Shown: positions 25,698-35,076 of the stretch, piece by piece
Position numbering within the stretch: position 1 is the stretch's first letter
How the letters are laid out: every line of letters starts with the position of its first letter
From: Lentzea atacamensis
GTDB lineage: Bacteria > Actinomycetota > Actinomycetes > Mycobacteriales > Pseudonocardiaceae
Direction of reading: 5' to 3'
DNA length: 64,000 bases
Assembly: GCF_003269295.1 (NCBI RefSeq)
Contig: NZ_QLTT01000001.1
Location: forward strand, 1,259,635 to 1,323,634
Notes under the pieces: model-generated
Seen by the model: the letters and a program-made list of their open reading frames with translations, nothing else
Database searches by the model: none
Told to the model about the DNA's origin: nothing
Position numbers and translations under genes: made by a program

Positions 25698-27395
25698 CTA
25701 CTTGTACATCGTCTGGTTCATGGTTCCTGGCGCGTACACGTCGGGGTCGATCCACACGTTGATCAACGAGGGCTTGCCGGACTCGCGGGCGCGCTGCAGC
25801 GCCGGGCCGATGTCCTTGGGATCGCGCACTTCCTCGCCGTAGCCGCCGAGCATCTTGGCGAACTGGTCGTACTTGACGTCGCCGAGCGTGTTGCCGACGC
25901 GCTCGCGTTCCAGGCCGTACTTGGCGGCCTGGCCGTAGCGGATCTGGTTCATGGAGGAGTTGTTGCCGACGATGCCGACGAACGGCAGGTTGTAGCGGAC
26001 GAGCGTCTCGAAGTCCCAGCCGGTGAGGCTGAACGCTCCGTCACCGAAGAGAGCCACGACCTCCTTGTCCGGCCGCGCGAGCTTCGCGGCGAGCACGAAC
26101 GGCACACCGACGCCGAGCGTCCCGAGTGGACCGGGGTCCATCCAGTGGCCCGGCGACTTGGGTTGCACCACCTGGCCGGAGAACGTGACGACGTCCCCGC
26201 CGTCGCCGATGTAGATGGAGTCCTCGGTGAGGAAGTCGTTGATCTCGCTCACCAGCCGGTACGGGTGGATCGGCATGTCGTCGGAGCGCAGGTGCTCCAG
26301 GCGCTTCTGCCGGGCCTTCTCCTCGACCGCCTGCAGCTCCTCCAGCCACACCTTGCGGCCCATCGCGCCGTTGTCCTCCCGGCCGGAGGCGGCCTGCGCG
26401 ACGCTGGACAGCACCAGGTCCGCGTCACCGACGATGCCGAGGTCGATGTCGCGGTTCTTGCCGACGGTGCGGTAGTCGAGATCGATCTGCACGACCGTCG
26501 CGTTCGCGGAAAGCCTGCGGCCGTAGCCCATCCGGAAGTCGAACGGGGTACCGACGATGACGATCACGTCGGCGTTGTCGAAGGCGTAGCGGCGCGACAG
26601 CTGGAAGTGGTGCGGGTCGCCGGGCGGCAGGGTGCCGCGGCCCGCGCCGTTCATGTAGGCGGGGATGTTCAACGTCCGCACGAGCTCGATCGCGGAGTCC
26701 GTGGCGCGCGTCGTCCACACCTGGCTGCCCAGCAGGATCGCCGGCTTCTTGGCGTGCACCAACAGGTCTGCGAGCTTCTCGATGTCCCTCGGGTCGCCGG
26801 CGCTGCGCGTGGACGCGCGGTAGTGACCGGCCTGCGGGATGCGGGCCGTGCCGAGGGGGACCTTGGCGTCCAGGACGTCGCGCGGGATCTCCAGGAACGA
26901 CGGGCCGGGCGCGCCGGCGTTCGCCTCGCGGAACGCCATCGACACCATGTCGGCGATGCGCGCGGTGTGCGGGACGTTCGCGGCGAACTTGGTGATCGGC
27001 GTCATCATGTCGACGTGCGGGAGGTCCTGCAGTGAGCCCATCTTGTGCTGGCTCAACGCACCCTGGCCGCCGATCAGCAGCATCGGGCTCTCCGCGCGGA
27101 AGGCGTTGGCGACGCCCGTGACGGCGTCGGTGGTGCCGGGGCCCGCGGTCACGACCGCGCAACCGGGCTTGCCGGTGATGCGTGCGTAGCCGTCCGCGGC
27201 GTGTGCGGCTACTTGTTCGTGTCGTACGTCGACGACGGCGATGCCCTCGTCCACGCAGCCGTCGTAGATGTCGATGATGTGTCCACCGCACAGCGTGAAG
27301 ATGGTGTCGACGCCCTCGGCCTTGAGCGCTTTGGCGACCAGATGGCCACCAGAGATCGACCCAGAATCCGACCCAGCCTCCGCGGAACTCGTCAT
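25698..27395 (-). CDS. ThDP-dependent enzyme, oxalyl-CoA decarboxylase / 2-hydroxyacyl-CoA lyase / acetolactate-synthase-like
   Basis: 565 residues with the three ThDP-enzyme domains. The catalytic Glu is in VRHEQVAAHAADGYAR (near 60), and the ThDP/Mg motif is GDGAFSLTGWDFETLVRYNLPFVGIVGNNSS, split here by the intervening loop. Operon position directly before frc points to oxalyl-CoA decarboxylation to formyl-CoA and CO2. However, the substrate loop that reads GSSER in oxalyl-CoA decarboxylases and hydroxyacyl-CoA lyases is GGQGALSQHKMG, closer to acetolactate synthase, so the reaction is not certain. The divergent promoter region shared with the sucC-like gene carries the island's operator. 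Confidence 0.8.
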   Translation of the reverse strand: MTSSAEAGSDSGSISGGHLVAKALKAEGVDTIFTLCGGHIIDIYDGCVDEGIAVVDVRHEQVAAHAADGYARITGKPGCAVVTAGPGTTDAVTGVANAFRAESPMLLIGGQGALSQHKMGSLQDLPHVDMMTPITKFAANVPHTARIADMVSMAFREANAGAPGPSFLEIPRDVLDAKVPLGTARIPQAGHYRASTRSAGDPRDIEKLADLLVHAKKPAILLGSQVWTTRATDSAIELVRTLNIPAYMNGAGRGTLPPGDPHHFQLSRRYAFDNADVIVIVGTPFDFRMGYGRRLSANATVVQIDLDYRTVGKNRDIDLGIVGDADLVLSSVAQAASGREDNGAMGRKVWLEELQAVEEKARQKRLEHLRSDDMPIHPYRLVSEINDFLTEDSIYIGDGGDVVTFSGQVVQPKSPGHWMDPGPLGTLGVGVPFVLAAKLARPDKEVVALFGDGAFSLTGWDFETLVRYNLPFVGIVGNNSSMNQIRYGQAAKYGLERERVGNTLGDVKYDQFAKMLGGYGEEVRDPKDIGPALQRARESGKPSLINVWIDPDVYAPGTMNQTMYK

Positions 27396-27427
27396 CGGCG
27401 ATCAGCTCCCCTAGCGCTCGACTGTAG

Positions 27428-27442
27428 ATTGCATACCGTATG
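27428..27442. promoter_or_regulatory. GntR-type operator between oxc-like and sucC-like genes
   Basis: ATTGCATACCGTATG, followed by AGGTAGGCATAT. On the plus strand TTGCAT, a 17-nt spacer and TATCGT form a plausible promoter with the operator over the -35 region. It can control both divergent units. The sequence past the operator (AGGTAGGC) is shared with the oxlT/moeA site. Confidence 0.75.
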
Positions 27443-27519
27443 AGGTAGGCATATCGTTACTCCGCTACCAACCGGATGTCCATAGATGGCCGCAAGTTTT
27501 CGGCGAGAGGACGTAGACG

Positions 27520-28626
27520 GTGGATCTTTTCGAACACGAGGCCCGGGACCTCTTCGAGCGGTACGGGGTCCCCGTTCCGCGCGGTTTCGTGGCGGACACT
27601 CCTGAATCCGCGCGCGAGGCGGCCGTGAAACTGGGCGGCACCGTCGTCGTGAAGGCTCAGGTGAAGACCGGCGGGCGCGGTAAGGCCGGTGGCATCAAAC
27701 TGGCTGCATCGCCCGACGACGCGGCTGCTGCCGCCACCGCCATCCTGGGGATGGACATCAAGGGTCACACCGTGCACAAGGTGCTGGTGACCGAGGCGAG
27801 CGAGATCGCCGAGGAGTTCTACCTGTCGTTTCTTCTCGATCGTGCCAACAGGACGTTCATCGGCATGGCGTCGGTCACCGGGGGCATGGAGATCGAGGAG
27901 ATGACCGACTCCATCACTCGAATGCCAGCTTCGTCCTTCGACGCAGCTGCGGTGTTTCCAGCTTCGATTGCCGACGAAGTGAACGCCGTCGCTTCCGCTT
28001 TGTGGAAGGCCTTCGTTTCCGAGGACGCCACTCTCGTCGAGGTGAACCCGTTGGCGCTCACGAAATCCGGCAGGATCGTCGCACTGGACGGCAAGGTGAC
28101 GCTCGACGACAACGCCTCCTTCAGGCATTCCCGCACCGATTCAGGCGCGGAGGGTGACCCGCTGGAGGTCCGTGCGGCCGAGAAGGGCCTCAACTACGTC
28201 AAGCTCGACGGCACGGTCGGCGTCATCGGCAACGGCGCCGGCCTCGTGATGTCCACATTGGACGTCGTAGCGCTGGCCGGTGCCGCGCCCGCGAACTTCC
28301 TCGACATCGGCGGTGGCGCCTCGGCCCAGGTCATGGCCGACGGCCTCGACGTCATCCTCTCCGACCCGTCGGTGCGCAGCGTGTTCGTGAACGTGTTCGG
28401 CGGCATCACCGCGTGCGACGCGGTGGCCAACGGAATCGTGCAAGCACTCGGTCTGCTCGGCGACCGCGCCGACAAACCGCTGGTGGTGCGGCTCGACGGC
28501 AACAACGCCGAGGCCGGCCACCGCATCCTCGACGAAGCCCGGCACCCGCTGATCACCGTGGCGCACACGATGGACGACGCTGCGGGCCGTGCCGCCGCGC
28601 TCGCCGGCGCCGGTAAGGAGTCCTGA
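27520..28626 (+). CDS. Succinyl-CoA synthetase beta-subunit-like ATP-grasp protein (SucC family)
   Basis: 368 residues. N-terminal ATP-grasp ([40 protein letters not shown]) and C-terminal ligase-CoA domain ([53 protein letters not shown]). The GTG start has GAGAGG 9 nt upstream. Its stop overlaps the SucD-like start (TGATG). SucCD forms succinyl-CoA with ATP or GTP; malate thiokinases belong to the same family. Placement behind an island operator, away from other TCA genes, suggests a dedicated copy for the acyl-CoA of this pathway (inference). Confidence 0.85.
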   Translation: MDLFEHEARDLFERYGVPVPRGFVADTPESAREAAVKLGGTVVVKAQVKTGGRGKAGGIKLAASPDDAAAAATAILGMDIKGHTVHKVLVTEASEIAEEFYLSFLLDRANRTFIGMASVTGGMEIEEMTDSITRMPASSFDAAAVFPASIADEVNAVASALWKAFVSEDATLVEVNPLALTKSGRIVALDGKVTLDDNASFRHSRTDSGAEGDPLEVRAAEKGLNYVKLDGTVGVIGNGAGLVMSTLDVVALAGAAPANFLDIGGGASAQVMADGLDVILSDPSVRSVFVNVFGGITACDAVANGIVQALGLLGDRADKPLVVRLDGNNAEAGHRILDEARHPLITVAHTMDDAAGRAAALAGAGKES

Positions 28627-29504
28627 TGGCGATCTTCCTCGACGAGAGCAGCCGCGTGGTCGTGCAGGGCATGACCGGGTCGGAGGGCTCCAAGCACACC
28701 CGCCGCATGCTGGCGGCCGGCACCCGGGTCGTCGGCGGTGTCAACGCGCGCAAGGCCGGCACGTCCGTGGACTTCGACGAGGTGACGCTGCCGGTGTTCG
28801 GCACGGTCGCCGAGGCGATGGCGGAAACCGGCGCGAACGTGTCGGTGCTCTTCGTCCCGCCCGCGTTCACCAAGGACGCGGTCATCGAGGCGGTCGACGC
28901 CGGGATCGGGCTCGCCGTGGTGATCACCGAGGGCGTCCCGGTCCACGACACGGCCCAGTTCTGGGCGCACGCGCAGGGCAAGTCGACGCGGATCATCGGG
29001 CCGAACTGTCCCGGCATCATCAGCCCCGGCAGGTCGAACGCGGGCATCATCCCCGCCGACATCACGAAGCCGGGCTCGATCGGGCTGGTGTCGAAGTCGG
29101 GAACCCTGACCTACCAGCTGATGCACGAGCTCAAGGACTTCGGCTTCACCACGTGCGTCGGCATCGGCGGCGACCCGATCGTCGGCACCACGCACATCGA
29201 CGCGATCGCGGCGTTCGAGGCCGACCCCGAGACCGAGCTCATCGTGATGATCGGCGAGATCGGTGGCGACGCGGAGGAACGAGCCGCGGAGTTCGTGCGG
29301 GACAACGTGTCCAAGCCGGTGGTGGGCTACGTCGCCGGCTTCACCGCGCCCGAGGGCAAGACGATGGGCCACGCGGGCGCCATCGTCTCGGGGTCCTCGG
29401 GCACGGCGGAAGCCAAGAAGCAGGCCATGGAGGCGGTCGGGATCAAGGTCGGCAGGACGCCGTCGGAGACCGCCGCGCTGGCCAGGGCGATCCTGACCAG
29501 TTAG
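28626..29504 (+). CDS. Succinyl-CoA synthetase alpha-subunit-like protein (SucD family)
   Basis: 292 residues. CoA-binding Rossmann domain ([23 protein letters not shown]), [30 protein letters not shown], and the active-site phosphohistidine region [21 protein letters not shown] with His near residue 245. It partners the upstream beta subunit, with which it overlaps by one base (TGATG). A degraded serine-hydrolase remnant follows. Confidence 0.87.
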   Translation: MAIFLDESSRVVVQGMTGSEGSKHTRRMLAAGTRVVGGVNARKAGTSVDFDEVTLPVFGTVAEAMAETGANVSVLFVPPAFTKDAVIEAVDAGIGLAVVITEGVPVHDTAQFWAHAQGKSTRIIGPNCPGIISPGRSNAGIIPADITKPGSIGLVSKSGTLTYQLMHELKDFGFTTCVGIGGDPIVGTTHIDAIAAFEADPETELIVMIGEIGGDAEERAAEFVRDNVSKPVVGYVAGFTAPEGKTMGHAGAIVSGSSGTAEAKKQAMEAVGIKVGRTPSETAALARAILTS

Positions 29505-29835
29505 AACAAAGGGCCTTGTCCGCCACGTCGAACGAGGACGGCTTCGAGTCCATCCGGTTCGTGTTGGTCACGACCGACACGAACCGGCCGTCCTCGGTGA
29601 CCAGCGTGAACGAGTGGTGGCCCGTGGGCAGGGCGCCGTTGTGCCCCCACGCCACGCCGCCGCACGTCAGCGGCAGCTTGACCAGCGCGAGCCCGTAGGC
29701 GTCGGCGGGCCCCACGTCCGCTTCATCTCGGCCAGCGCGGCGGGTGAGACGACCTGCCCGCCCAGCAGTGCCCGGTAGAACCGCTGCAGATCGTCCACTG
29801 ACGCAGCAGCACGCCGGACTGGCTGGTCACGACGC
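29505..29835 (-). pseudogene. Remnant of a beta-lactamase-family serine hydrolase
   Basis: Minus-strand fragments in two frames match the C-terminal part of serine hydrolases of the beta-lactamase/DD-peptidase group: SVDDLQRFYRALLGGQVVSP...LAEMKRTWG, then, after a frame change near 29710, YGLALVKLPLTCGGVAWGHNGALPTGHHS and FVSVVTNTN. The catalytic N-terminal half (SxxK, YxN) is missing and there is no proper stop. The remainder of the 413-bp interval up to 29917 holds only the dedA-like promoter region. Confidence 0.65.
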
Positions 29836-29917
29836 CCCCTCGTCCCCGGTGATCGACACCTTATCGAGACGCACGCGTTCACTGCACGGATCCCGCCGTG
29901 AGAGGAAGATCGGCGAT

Positions 29918-30517
29918 GTGCTGACCCAGTGGCTCCACACCGTTCCACCGCTGCTGGTCTACATCGTCGTAGGCCTTGTCGTCGGTCTCGAAAGCGTCGG
30001 GATCCCGTTGCCGGGCGAGATCGTCCTCGTCACCGCCGCGCTCATGGCCTCGCACCACGACGGCATCTCGCCGATCGTCGTCGGCGCAGTGGCCTCGGCG
30101 GGCGCGATCGCCGGCGACAGCGCCGGGTACGCGCTGGGCAAGCGGTTCGGCCCCCGCGTGTTCGGGTGGGCGGGCGAGAAGTTTCCCCGGCACTTCAGCG
30201 AGGACAGGGTCGGCCGCGCCCAGGCGCTGTTCGAACGGTACGGCGCCTGGGCGGTCTTCTTCGGCCGGTTCGTGGCGTTGCTGCGGATCCTGTCCGGTCC
30301 GCTCGCCGCCACGATGGGCATGCACTACGGGAAGTTCCTGCTGGCCAACGCTGCTGGCGGCATCGCGTGGGCCGGTGGCACGACGGTGGTGGTCTACTTC
30401 GCGGGGGAGGCGGCCGAGCACTACCTCGCCGAGTTCTCCTGGGTCGCGCTGCTCGTCGTGCTGCTCGCGGTGATCGGGTTCAGCGTCCGAGCCCGGCTCC
30501 GCCGTTCACCCCGATGA
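29918..30517 (+). CDS. DedA-family (SNARE-associated, VTT domain) membrane protein
   Basis: 199 residues. The DedA signature is seen in GLESVGIPLPGEIVLVTAALMA (near 25), GDSAGYALGKRFGPRVF and FFGRFVALLRILSGPLAATMGMHY, with four to five transmembrane segments. These proteins act as lipid scramblases or transporters in the cytoplasmic membrane. The GTG start at 29918 has AGGAAG about 9 nt upstream. The 3' end overlaps the convergent SDR gene by 38 bp. Confidence 0.88.
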   Translation: MLTQWLHTVPPLLVYIVVGLVVGLESVGIPLPGEIVLVTAALMASHHDGISPIVVGAVASAGAIAGDSAGYALGKRFGPRVFGWAGEKFPRHFSEDRVGRAQALFERYGAWAVFFGRFVALLRILSGPLAATMGMHYGKFLLANAAGGIAWAGGTTVVVYFAGEAAEHYLAEFSWVALLVVLLAVIGFSVRARLRRSPR

Positions 30518-31199
30518 CCTGCGCGGTGATGTGCCCGGCCTCGGGTGAGGTCAGGAACGTCACCGCGGCGGCGACGTCGGCCGGGGTGCCCGCGCGCCCG
30601 TTGGCGGGGTTGCCGACGAGCTTCTTGCGCCGTTCCTCGCTGAGGGTTCCGCCGAAGAACTCGGTGTCCTCGGTGACGCCGGGCGAGACCACGTTGACCG
30701 TGATCCCCCGCCCGCCCAGCGCGAACGCGAGATCCGCCGTCCACGCCTCCACCGCCGCCTTCGCCGCGCCGTAGGCACCCGAGCCGCGCCGGCCCGCGAT
30801 CGACCCGAGCGTCACGACCCTGGCGTTGTCGGCGAGCCGCGGTTCCAGCGCGGTCGTCACCAGCACGGCGCTGATCACGTTGGACTCGTAGTTGGCGAAC
30901 CACAGGTTCTTCACGTCCGCCAGGTTCTCCGGCGCGGGCAGGCGCCGGGTCATGTTGCCTCCCGCGTTGTTCACCAGCACGTCCACTGAGGACGGCAGGT
31001 CGCTGAGCGCCGCCTGGACGGCGTCCGGGTCGGACGCGTCGAACACCACCGCCCGCGCGCCGATCTCCTCGGCCGCCGCCTTCAGGACGTCCTCCCGCCT
31101 GCCCGTGATCACCACGTCCAGGCCCTGCTCCACGAGCCGGGCCGCCACCGCCCTGCCGATGCCCGTGCCGCCGCCGGTCACCACTGCTGTTCGTGTCAT
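30480..31199 (-). CDS. Short-chain dehydrogenase/reductase
   Basis: 239 residues, classical SDR. TGGGTGIG cofactor motif (residues 9-16), NNAGG, catalytic Ser in TLGSIAG, and YGAAKAA with Tyr and Lys spaced as YxxxK. The C-terminus VIGVNGGAG is typical. It likely reduces or oxidises a carbonyl with NAD(P)H. The substrate is unknown and the gene is not obviously in an operon. Confidence 0.9.
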   Translation of the reverse strand: MTRTAVVTGGGTGIGRAVAARLVEQGLDVVITGRREDVLKAAAEEIGARAVVFDASDPDAVQAALSDLPSSVDVLVNNAGGNMTRRLPAPENLADVKNLWFANYESNVISAVLVTTALEPRLADNARVVTLGSIAGRRGSGAYGAAKAAVEAWTADLAFALGGRGITVNVVSPGVTEDTEFFGGTLSEERRKKLVGNPANGRAGTPADVAAAVTFLTSPEAGHITAQVIGVNGGAGLGR

Positions 31200-31308
31200 G
31201 CGATCTTTGATAACAGTCGAATACATGCAGGTCGATCGGCCTGTCAGCCCATCGGGGTTCACGTGTGTGACTAGGCTGCTCAGGTCAGCACAACTGGGGA
31301 GTTTTTCA

Positions 31309-32151
31309 ATGACAACTCACGTTCTGGAAACCGACGGCGCGGCCATCACGTACGACGTGCACGGCGAGGGCGGCCGCCCGTTGATGATGATCGGCCAGCC
31401 CATGGACGCGAGCGGTTTCACCGCGCTGCGCGCCCGGTTCCCCGACCGCACGGTGATCACCTACGACCCCCGCGGACTCGGCCGCAGCACGAGGTCGGAC
31501 GGCCGCACCGACAACAACCCGGAGACGCAGGCCGCCGACGTGCACGCGGTGATCCAGGCGGTCGGCGGGCCGGTCGACATGTTCGCGTCCAGCGGTGGCG
31601 CGGTCACGGCGCTCGAACTCGTGGCGACCTACCCGGACGACGTGGTCACGCTGGTCGCGCACGAGCCGCCGATCATCGACGTGCTGCCCGACGCGGAGGC
31701 CGCCCGACGTGCCCGCGACGGGTTCATCGACGCCTACTTCGCCGGCGGAACCGGTGCGGGCATGGCGCAGTTCATGGTGATGTCGTCGTGGCAGGGCGAG
31801 TACACCGACGAGTACTTCGCCCTGCCACCGGCCGACCCGGCGCAGTTCGGCATGCCGGCCGAGGACGACGGCACCCGCGACAACCCGTTGCTGTCGCGGA
31901 ACTCGCTCGCGATCACCGACTACCAGGTGAAGGTGGACGCGCTCGCGGCCGCGCCGACCCGCATCGTGATCGCCGTGGGCGAGGAGACGGGCAACGCGTT
32001 CACCGCGCGCACGGCCGTGCACACCGCGAAGCTGCTCGGCCAGGAGGTCGTCGTCTTCCCCAGCCACCACGGCGGGTTCATGGGCGGCGAGTTCGGCTAC
32101 GCGGGCAAGCCCGAGGAGTTCGGCGTCAAGCTGCGCGAAGTGCTCGGCTGA
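31309..32151 (+). CDS. Alpha/beta-hydrolase fold protein
   Basis: 280 residues. Oxyanion region MIGQPMDASGF, TYDPRGLGRS, nucleophile elbow MFASSGGAVTALELVA in which the first Gly of GxSxG is Ala, and catalytic His in FPSHHGGFMGG. The ATG has GGGAG upstream. The substrate is unknown. Its 3' end overlaps the convergent glycosyltransferase gene by 26 bp. Confidence 0.85.
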   Translation: MTTHVLETDGAAITYDVHGEGGRPLMMIGQPMDASGFTALRARFPDRTVITYDPRGLGRSTRSDGRTDNNPETQAADVHAVIQAVGGPVDMFASSGGAVTALELVATYPDDVVTLVAHEPPIIDVLPDAEAARRARDGFIDAYFAGGTGAGMAQFMVMSSWQGEYTDEYFALPPADPAQFGMPAEDDGTRDNPLLSRNSLAITDYQVKVDALAAAPTRIVIAVGEETGNAFTARTAVHTAKLLGQEVVVFPSHHGGFMGGEFGYAGKPEEFGVKLREVLG

Positions 32152-33232
32152 GGATCACGTCGGCGGCCCTTCCAGCGCCGCCGCCGTTCGCGATGGCGGC
32201 ACGCATCCGGTCGAGGTTCTGCCGGATCGTGCCGCTCTTCGCGACCCGCTCGACCGCCGCGCGCAGGCCGGCGTGGTCGTCGACGCGTTCGCCGAGCCCG
32301 AGTTCTGCCACGCGATCGGCGTTCAGGACCTGTTCCGGCGTCTGCGGAACGACGACGAGCGGCACACCCTGGTGCAGAGCCTCCATGGTGGAGTTCATGC
32401 CGCCGTGGCTGATGAACACGTCGGCGTGCTTGAGCACCGCGGGCTGCGGGAACCACGGCCGCACATCGATGTTCTCCGGCACCGCGCCAACATCGCGCGC
32501 GGTCATCGCGACCTGCCAGGTGCCGTCGCCGAACTGGTCGACGCACGCCGCGTAGAAGCCGGCGTCGCTCATCACGGAACCGAGCGAGATGTACAGCAGC
32601 GGCAGATCCGTGCGGCGCGGTGACCACTCCTCGTCCAGGCGGCTGCCGAGCACCGGGCCGACGAAGTGGAACGACTCGTCGAACGTCTCCCCGAACGGCT
32701 GGAACTCGCGAGGCAGGAACACCACGCTGCACGCCTCCGGTGCCTCCACCGTGCTCCACGGGTCGAGCTCGACGCCGTGTCCGGCCGCGAACCGCGCGGT
32801 GTCCTCGGTGAGGTACCGGTCCAGGTCGACGTCCATCACCTTGTAGTGCTCGTTGGACGCGGTGTGCGGCATGGTGCGCACCGCCGGGATGCCGAGCTTG
32901 CGTGCCACCAGCCGCGCCGGCCAGTTCGTCGCGTCGTAGCAGATCAGGACGGGCCGATCGGTCCGGCAGCGGTCGAGCAGCACAGGGTAGGTGGCGCTCA
33001 TCGCCCTGAAGTAGTGCGGAAACCACTCGTCGATCGGGTTGGCGGTGACCGGGCGGAAGTCGGGCAGCGCGGGCAGCTCCACCCAGCGCGCACCGGCAGC
33101 CGTCACGGCTTCCGCGTGTTCGGCGCCGGTCGCGTAGTCGACCTCGGCACCGCGTTTCACGAGCTCCTCGACCACCGCGAGGGTCGGTGTGACGTGGCCA
33201 TGTCCAGCGAGTGTGACGAACAGGATCCCCAT
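32126..33232 (-). CDS. Macrolide-type UDP-glycosyltransferase (GT1, MGT family)
   Basis: 368 residues. N-terminal GT-B acceptor domain (GILFVTLAGHGHVTPTLAVVEELVKRG) and C-terminal donor domain with the family signature VRPWFPQPAVLKHADVFISHGGMNSTMEALHQGVPLVVVPQ, split at the loop. Such enzymes glycosylate macrolides or other small molecules, often as self-resistance. No biosynthetic cluster for an obvious acceptor surrounds it, so a detoxifying role is plausible. Confidence 0.9.
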   Translation of the reverse strand: MGILFVTLAGHGHVTPTLAVVEELVKRGAEVDYATGAEHAEAVTAAGARWVELPALPDFRPVTANPIDEWFPHYFRAMSATYPVLLDRCRTDRPVLICYDATNWPARLVARKLGIPAVRTMPHTASNEHYKVMDVDLDRYLTEDTARFAAGHGVELDPWSTVEAPEACSVVFLPREFQPFGETFDESFHFVGPVLGSRLDEEWSPRRTDLPLLYISLGSVMSDAGFYAACVDQFGDGTWQVAMTARDVGAVPENIDVRPWFPQPAVLKHADVFISHGGMNSTMEALHQGVPLVVVPQTPEQVLNADRVAELGLGERVDDHAGLRAAVERVAKSGTIRQNLDRMRAAIANGGGAGRAADVILSRALRAA

Positions 33233-33315
33233 CTCCCCGATCCTGCCGAACACTGTCAAACGCATTTTCGGGCTCGAGTAACGTGGGATGGAGTTGATCA
33301 AGTACAGGGGGCGTT

Positions 33316-34164
33316 GTGGCAGAACGTGTCGTCGAGACGGGACAGGTCCGGCTGTGGAGCGAGGACCTCGGTGATCCGGCGGCTCCGCCGATCTTCCTGA
33401 TCATGGGCGCCAACGCGTCCGCGATGGGATGGCCGGACGAGTTCGTCGAGCTGCTGGTCGGCGGCGGGTACCGGGTGATCAGGTACGACCACCGCGACAC
33501 CGGCAAGTCGACGACGGTGCCGGACGCCACCTACGACTTCACCGACCTCGCCCAGGACGCGCTGGCGGTGCTGGACGCCCACGGCGTCGACAAGGCTCAT
33601 GTCGTCGGCGTGTCGATGGGCGGTCTCATCGGCCAGCTGCTGGCCGTGGACCACCCCGGGCGTCTTCGGTCCCTCACGCTCGCCCTCACCGGTGCCCTCG
33701 ACATGGGGACGACGGACGAGACGCAGCCGGACAACGGCGAGCGCATCAGCAGGATGATCGCGCTCGCCGAGCCGGGAGCCGACGTGGAGTCCGAGCTGGA
33801 ACGCCGGGTGGCGCTCTGGCGGGAGCTGCACGGGGACAAGCTGCCGTTCGACGCGGCGGAGTACCGGCGGCTGGAGGAACGCGCGATCGCGCACGCGGGC
33901 ACGTTCCTCCCGGCCACCGGACACGTGCGGCTCGGAGCCACGCCGCTGCCGCGTGGCGCGGAGGACCTGCGCAAGGCCGAGACTCCGACGCTGGTGCTCC
34001 AGGCGAGCGAGGATCCGTTCTACCCGCTCGGTTTCGGCCGTCACCTGGCAGGTCTGCTGCCGGACGCGCGGCTGCTGGAGCTCGACGGCATGGGACACAG
34101 CATCCCGGCCACGATGCATTCCGTGCTGGCGGACGCGATTCTCGAGCACATCCGCCTGCGCTAG
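33316..34164 (+). CDS. Alpha/beta hydrolase (RdmC/aclacinomycin methylesterase-like)
   Basis: 282 residues. RYDHRDTGKSTT, nucleophile elbow VVGVSMGGLIGQLLA (Ser near 100) and C-terminal GHSIPATMH with the catalytic His. The GTG start is preceded by an AGGGGG site. Similar enzymes hydrolyse esters of polyketides, and the adjacent macrolide-type glycosyltransferase makes a natural-product-modifying or resistance role possible. The last 4 bp overlap the convergent oxidoreductase gene. Confidence 0.85.
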   Translation: MAERVVETGQVRLWSEDLGDPAAPPIFLIMGANASAMGWPDEFVELLVGGGYRVIRYDHRDTGKSTTVPDATYDFTDLAQDALAVLDAHGVDKAHVVGVSMGGLIGQLLAVDHPGRLRSLTLALTGALDMGTTDETQPDNGERISRMIALAEPGADVESELERRVALWRELHGDKLPFDAAEYRRLEERAIAHAGTFLPATGHVRLGATPLPRGAEDLRKAETPTLVLQASEDPFYPLGFGRHLAGLLPDARLLELDGMGHSIPATMHSVLADAILEHIRLR

Positions 34165-35072
34165 CGCAGGAAGGCCTCGATCACCTCGGCCACGCGCAGG
34201 CCGCTGTCGAAGTTCGCCAGGTCGCGCGGGTGTTCACCCCGCACGGCCTGCGCGAACAGCGTGAGCCGCGAGTGGTCGGAACCGGTCTGCGTCAGCGGCA
34301 CCGGCTCCCACGCGCCGCCGTCCGAAGTGGACAGGTCTGCCCACTGGTCGAGGCGCAGCGAGCGTTCGGTGCCCCACACGGTCCACTCGTAGATCTCCGG
34401 CCCGGCCAGTCCGGAGAACGCGGACACGTGCACCGGCACGCCGCTGCCCCGCAGCAGGCCGCGTGCCGCGACCTCGGCGGCGCCGGTTTCGGGGAAGTCC
34501 GCCGACACCGACTCGACGGTGAGGGGGCCGAGCAACCGGTCGGTGAGGTAGATGAAGTGCGACAGCACCTCGCGGACGAATCCGCCCTGCTCGTCTCGCG
34601 CGAGCCACGCCGCTTCCGCCTGGAACGCACGTGGCCAGCGCGGGAACTGCAGCCTGATCTCGACGCCCCGCAGTGCGCCGAGCTCCAGCAGCTGGCGTTC
34701 GATCTCCAGTGTGGCGACCATGTCCGACAGTGCGAAGTTCACGGCGTTCGCCCGTCCCCTGGCGGCGCCGGCCATCGCCCGCGCCTCGTCGAGGTCGACC
34801 GCGAGCGGTTTCTCGCAGAACACCGCCTTGCCCGCGGCGAACGCCTTGGCCGCGAGCTCGGCGTGCAGCGCGGGCGGGGTGGCGATGTACACCGCGTCCA
34901 CTTCGGACAGCACGTCGTCGAGCGAGGTGACGACGGGGACGTCGAGGGTGCGGGGTGCGACGTCGACGCCCGCGACCACGGTGTAGTCGGGGTGTGCCCG
35001 CGCCGCCGTCAGCATCCGGGTGCCCATGGCGCCCAGGCCGACGACGGCGAGGCGAATCGGATCGGCGGTCAT
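34161..35072 (-). CDS. Gfo/Idh/MocA-family NAD(P)-dependent oxidoreductase
   Basis: 303 residues. Rossmann motif LAVVGLGAMGTRMLTAA, YIATPPALHAELAAKAFAAGKAVFCEKPLA (the EKP signature near 90), then the family C-terminal domain. These enzymes oxidise or reduce sugars, inositols or small carbonyls. The neighbours give no clear substrate. It ends against the convergent hydrolase. Confidence 0.88.
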   Translation of the reverse strand: MTADPIRLAVVGLGAMGTRMLTAARAHPDYTVVAGVDVAPRTLDVPVVTSLDDVLSEVDAVYIATPPALHAELAAKAFAAGKAVFCEKPLAVDLDEARAMAGAARGRANAVNFALSDMVATLEIERQLLELGALRGVEIRLQFPRWPRAFQAEAAWLARDEQGGFVREVLSHFIYLTDRLLGPLTVESVSADFPETGAAEVAARGLLRGSGVPVHVSAFSGLAGPEIYEWTVWGTERSLRLDQWADLSTSDGGAWEPVPLTQTGSDHSRLTLFAQAVRGEHPRDLANFDSGLRVAEVIEAFLR

Positions 35073-35076
35073 GTGC

